Shown one piece after another: positions 50,660 to 52,633 of a stretch of DNA of 52,633 nucleotides (positions are counted from its first letter, which is position 1; each line of letters starts with the position of its first letter). The DNA comes from Candidatus Thorarchaeota archaeon. Lineage in GTDB: Archaea; Asgardarchaeota; Thorarchaeia; Thorarchaeales; Thorarchaeaceae. A program made the position numbers and the translations under genes. The stretch is from positions 37,037 to 89,669 of the forward strand of contig JAGXKG010000004.1 of the NCBI GenBank assembly GCA_018335335.1, read 5' to 3'. The notes below the pieces were generated by a model, which was not told where the DNA came from, searched no databases, and saw only the letters and a list, made by a program, of their open reading frames with translations.

Positions 50660-51046
50660 CTATTCCAATTTTTCCACTAATCGCTTGATTGGAGCAACAC
50701 TGTCTCTGATTTCACGTAATAGGAGTAGTGTTTCATCTTGGGCGGCCCCTTCATATTCCATTGCTGGTGCTCCCTCCTGGGTTACAACCTCAGTTCCTGT
50801 GACATAGGGAGCTCTGAACTTACGGAGCTCGTGCAGAATGTAATCACGCAGTTCCTCGTAGAATACTATACCTTCGATTTTCTCTTCGGGTCCGCCAGAG
50901 GATTTGGGCCCAGAGAATCCCGCAGTCTGGATTTCGACATTGCCTATATTCAACAGCCTGTCGATTGGTCTCGCCCTGCTAGATATGTTCGTAATGGTAC
51001 GGAAGGGAACATGTTTCCGTGTTACATTCACGATGCCTTTCTTCAC
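50660..51046 (-). CDS. Short bacterial-type PH-domain protein
   Basis: 128 residues. GIVNVTRKHVPFRTITNI, DRLLNIGNVEIQTAGFSG and PEEKIEGIVFYEELRDYIL match the bPH_2 (YdbS-like) PH fold, followed by a polar linker and an amphipathic helix (TLLLLREIRDSV). The usual N-terminal membrane helices and first strand are missing, since the frame is closed by TGA about ten codons upstream. Yet GGAG lies six bases before GTG 51046, so a short soluble protein may really be made. A decayed, truncated gene is the alternative. Confidence 0.65.
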   Translation of the reverse strand: MKKGIVNVTRKHVPFRTITNISSRARPIDRLLNIGNVEIQTAGFSGPKSSGGPEEKIEGIVFYEELRDYILHELRKFRAPYVTGTEVVTQEGAPAMEYEGAAQDETLLLLREIRDSVAPIKRLVEKLE

Positions 51047-51375
51047 ATAAATCTCCGGAGTAGCTTCTCCTCTTTCTCATGACCGTGTTTGACGTGATTG
51101 AAATGAATCAAAGGATAAGTGCCTTTGTTGGTGAGGGAATTTTTGAATCACTATTCAATATGCTTGCTCCCTGTGTGGTTTTAATTATTGGTTGCCTGAC
51201 AAAAAATCCAGCATTAAGAGATAGTCTCTCCCAGACCAACTACCCTCTGCCTGCAATAATACAACTCTTCCTAGTGAATAGAATGCAGCTGAGCGGGCAT
51301 CCTTGAGGTATACTGTATTCGTTTCTCTTATGGAGGATTCATAAGGTGATGTATGCGATGTCAATCTAGGTGAGT
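51047..51375. other. Intergenic region before ahcY
   Basis: 329 bases. A plus-strand frame of 75 codons (51079-51306) has one hydrophobic patch but no ribosome site or recognisable motif, and I do not call it. GAGGTATACTG at about 51305-51315 is a TATA candidate for ahcY. I looked on the minus strand for the missing membrane part of the PH protein and found none. Confidence 0.5.
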
Positions 51376-52633
51376 ATGATGCCTGACTATAAGGTAAAAG
51401 ATATAGACCTAGCGGAAGAAGGCAGGTCTCTTATTGACTATGCCGAGACGCACATGCCAGTTCTCATGCACCTGCGAGAGAAATATTCAGAAACAAAACC
51501 CCTGGATGGAATGAGGATATCTGGCTGCCTTCATGTTACGAAAGAAACAGCAGTGCTTGTGGAGACACTGCGAGAGGTCGGTGCTGAAGTAGCATGGTCT
51601 GGTTGCAACCCCCTATCAACCAACGACAAGGTAGCAGCTGCACTTGCAGCAAATGATGTACCTGTGTTCGCGTGGCACGGACTAGATACAGACGATTATT
51701 ATTGGTGTATCGAGCAGACACTCAAAATTAAGCCAACAATGACGTTGGATGATGGAGCCGATCTGATTTTTACATTACACAACACCCATACTGAACTCAT
51801 CGATAATCTGTACGGTGGCGCAGAAGAAACAACGACGGGCGTTATTCGTATAAGAGCCATGGCCGAGGACGGGGCACTCAAGTACCCAATCATGGCAGTC
51901 AATGATGCCGATACCAAGCATCTGTTTGACAACGTATATGGCACGGGACAAAGCTCTTTCGATGGCGTGCTTCGAGCATCGGCTATTCTAATAGCTGGCA
52001 AAACCGTTGTAATCGGAGGCTATGGCTACTGCGGTCGAGGCCTTGCAATCCGAGCTGATGGTCTTGGCGCAAACGTCATTGTTACTGAAGTAGATCCAGT
52101 GCGAGCACTCAAGGCACGTATGGACGGCTTTAGAGTGATGCCAATGATTGATGCGGCCCCTGAGGGTGACTTGTTCATCACAGCAACGGGAATGCGTGAC
52201 GTCATCACCAAGGAACATATGGAACTGATGAAAGATGGCGCAATCCTTGGAAATGCTGGACATTATGACGTCGAAGTGAACAAGAACCACCTTGAAAACC
52301 TGAGTAAGACCAAGGAACGTGTACGCCACGCTCTCGATGCCTACCGACTCAAAGATGGACGTACGCTCTACCTCCTCGGTGATGGCCGGCTTGTTAATTT
52401 GGTTGCAGCCGAGGGTCACCCCAGTGAAGTCATGGACTTATCGTTTGCAGCCCAGCTTAACGCGATGCTCTGGTTGAAAGAACATGGCAGGGATCTTGAG
52501 CCTGATGTTTACGAGTTTCCAAAGGAGCTAGACAAACAGACAGCAAAGCAGAAGCTGAAAACCATGGGCATTGAGATTGATGAATGGACAGAAGAACAAG
52601 AGAAGTATGCTCATGCTTATGCAGAAGGTACCT
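51376..52633 (+). CDS. ahcY: S-adenosylhomocysteine hydrolase, 3' end cut by window
   Basis: 419 codons are visible and probably lack only the stop and at most a few residues, because the text ends in the family-like AEGT. LHVTKETAVLVETL, WSGCNPLSTNDKVAAAL, VNDADTKHLFDNVYGTGQS (catalytic Lys and Asp), the NAD loop GGYGYCGRG and NAGHYDVEV are all intact. It splits S-adenosylhomocysteine to adenosine and homocysteine with bound NAD+. The length matches archaeal enzymes, which lack the bacterial/eukaryotic insertion. Two ATG codons are adjacent (51376 and 51379); AGGTGA at 51368-51373 suits the second. Confidence 0.95.
   Translation, partial: MMPDYKVKDIDLAEEGRSLIDYAETHMPVLMHLREKYSETKPLDGMRISGCLHVTKETAVLVETLREVGAEVAWSGCNPLSTNDKVAAALAANDVPVFAWHGLDTDDYYWCIEQTLKIKPTMTLDDGADLIFTLHNTHTELIDNLYGGAEETTTGVIRIRAMAEDGALKYPIMAVNDADTKHLFDNVYGTGQSSFDGVLRASAILIAGKTVVIGGYGYCGRGLAIRADGLGANVIVTEVDPVRALKARMDGFRVMPMIDAAPEGDLFITATGMRDVITKEHMELMKDGAILGNAGHYDVEVNKNHLENLSKTKERVRHALDAYRLKDGRTLYLLGDGRLVNLVAAEGHPSEVMDLSFAAQLNAMLWLKEHGRDLEPDVYEFPKELDKQTAKQKLKTMGIEIDEWTEEQEKYAHAYAEGT

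Noticed and set aside
51079-51306. Plus-strand frame of 75 codons before ahcY
   Set aside because: No ribosome site, no recognisable motif, and composition unlike the neighbouring genes. It may be chance.
1-52633. tRNA, rRNA, CRISPR arrays, insertion sequences or prophage
   Set aside because: I read the intergenic gaps and saw no cloverleaf with a TTCGA-type arm in the right context, no regularly spaced repeats and no transposase or integrase. Small structured RNAs cannot be excluded without a covariance-model search.

Overview
The window reads as a piece of an uncultured archaeal chromosome, most likely an Asgard archaeon of the Thorarchaeota type. That assignment is inference: there is no rRNA or ribosomal marker here. 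It rests on archaeal-style AT-rich TATA boxes a short way upstream of starts, frequent TTG/GTG starts that only make sense with their GGAG-type ribosome sites, Thr-rich and N-sequon-rich secreted surface proteins with a C-terminal membrane anchor, an archaeal-length S-adenosylhomocysteinase, a tandem Lrp/AsnC regulator, and a ferredoxin-centred anaerobic metabolism. A few genes look bacterial, above all a short alanyl-tRNA synthetase. No rRNA, tRNA, CRISPR array, transposase or phage gene was found.

Layout. 1-3635: three paralogous surface proteins (one cut by the window edge, two of them near-identical at their 5' ends) around a membrane-tethered HTH regulator. 3640-12882: an SDR, a tocopherol-cyclase-like protein, a two-gene 2-oxoacid:ferredoxin oxidoreductase (gamma-alpha fusion plus beta), a reductive-dehalogenase-like iron-sulfur protein with an RLI/ABCE1-like ferredoxin head, an LRR protein, a PAS protein, a ferredoxin/acyl-CoA dehydrogenase pair and a tiny Cys/His protein. 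12890-21229: nitroreductase, two membrane proteins, an MBL-fold protein, an HExxH peptidase, a PiT/DUF47 phosphate transport pair, alaS, and a zinc-finger NYN nuclease. 21464-25788: three tandem ArsB/NhaD-type permeases. 25938-29459: phosphoesterase, FAD-linked dehydrogenase, a small Cys protein and an RNase H-like protein with replaced catalytic residues.

29620-41336 is the centrepiece: eleven kinds of complex-I-like subunit (A, B, C, D, H, I, a split J, K and three antiporter-type subunits) in three transcription units, with an extra 2-oxoacid:ferredoxin oxidoreductase beta-gamma pair between two of them. It could be mistaken for respiratory complex I or Fpo. However, the large subunit keeps both CxxC pairs that bind the NiFe centre (RICGIC and DPCYSCTDR), and the small subunit has the hydrogenase-type CNGCD motif. 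It is therefore best read as a membrane-bound group 4 [NiFe]-hydrogenase built on a nearly complete complex-I frame, including an A subunit. Two of its three antiporter-type subunits differ from the usual Glu at the TM5 ion-translocation position (Lys in L, Asp in M).

41621-52633: a 2-hydroxyacyl-CoA dehydratase/benzoyl-CoA-reductase-type pair with its ATPase activator, a divergent acyl-CoA synthetase, a PAS histidine kinase, a gamma-carbonic-anhydrase-like protein, a small membrane protein, a double Lrp-type regulator, a short PH-domain protein and ahcY, cut by the window end.

How it fits together (inference): acyl-CoA synthetase, the dehydratase/reductase system and acyl-CoA dehydrogenase would activate and break down organic acids. 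The 2-oxoacid oxidoreductases would reduce ferredoxin. The membrane hydrogenase would reoxidise ferredoxin, making H2 and pumping ions, or run in reverse.
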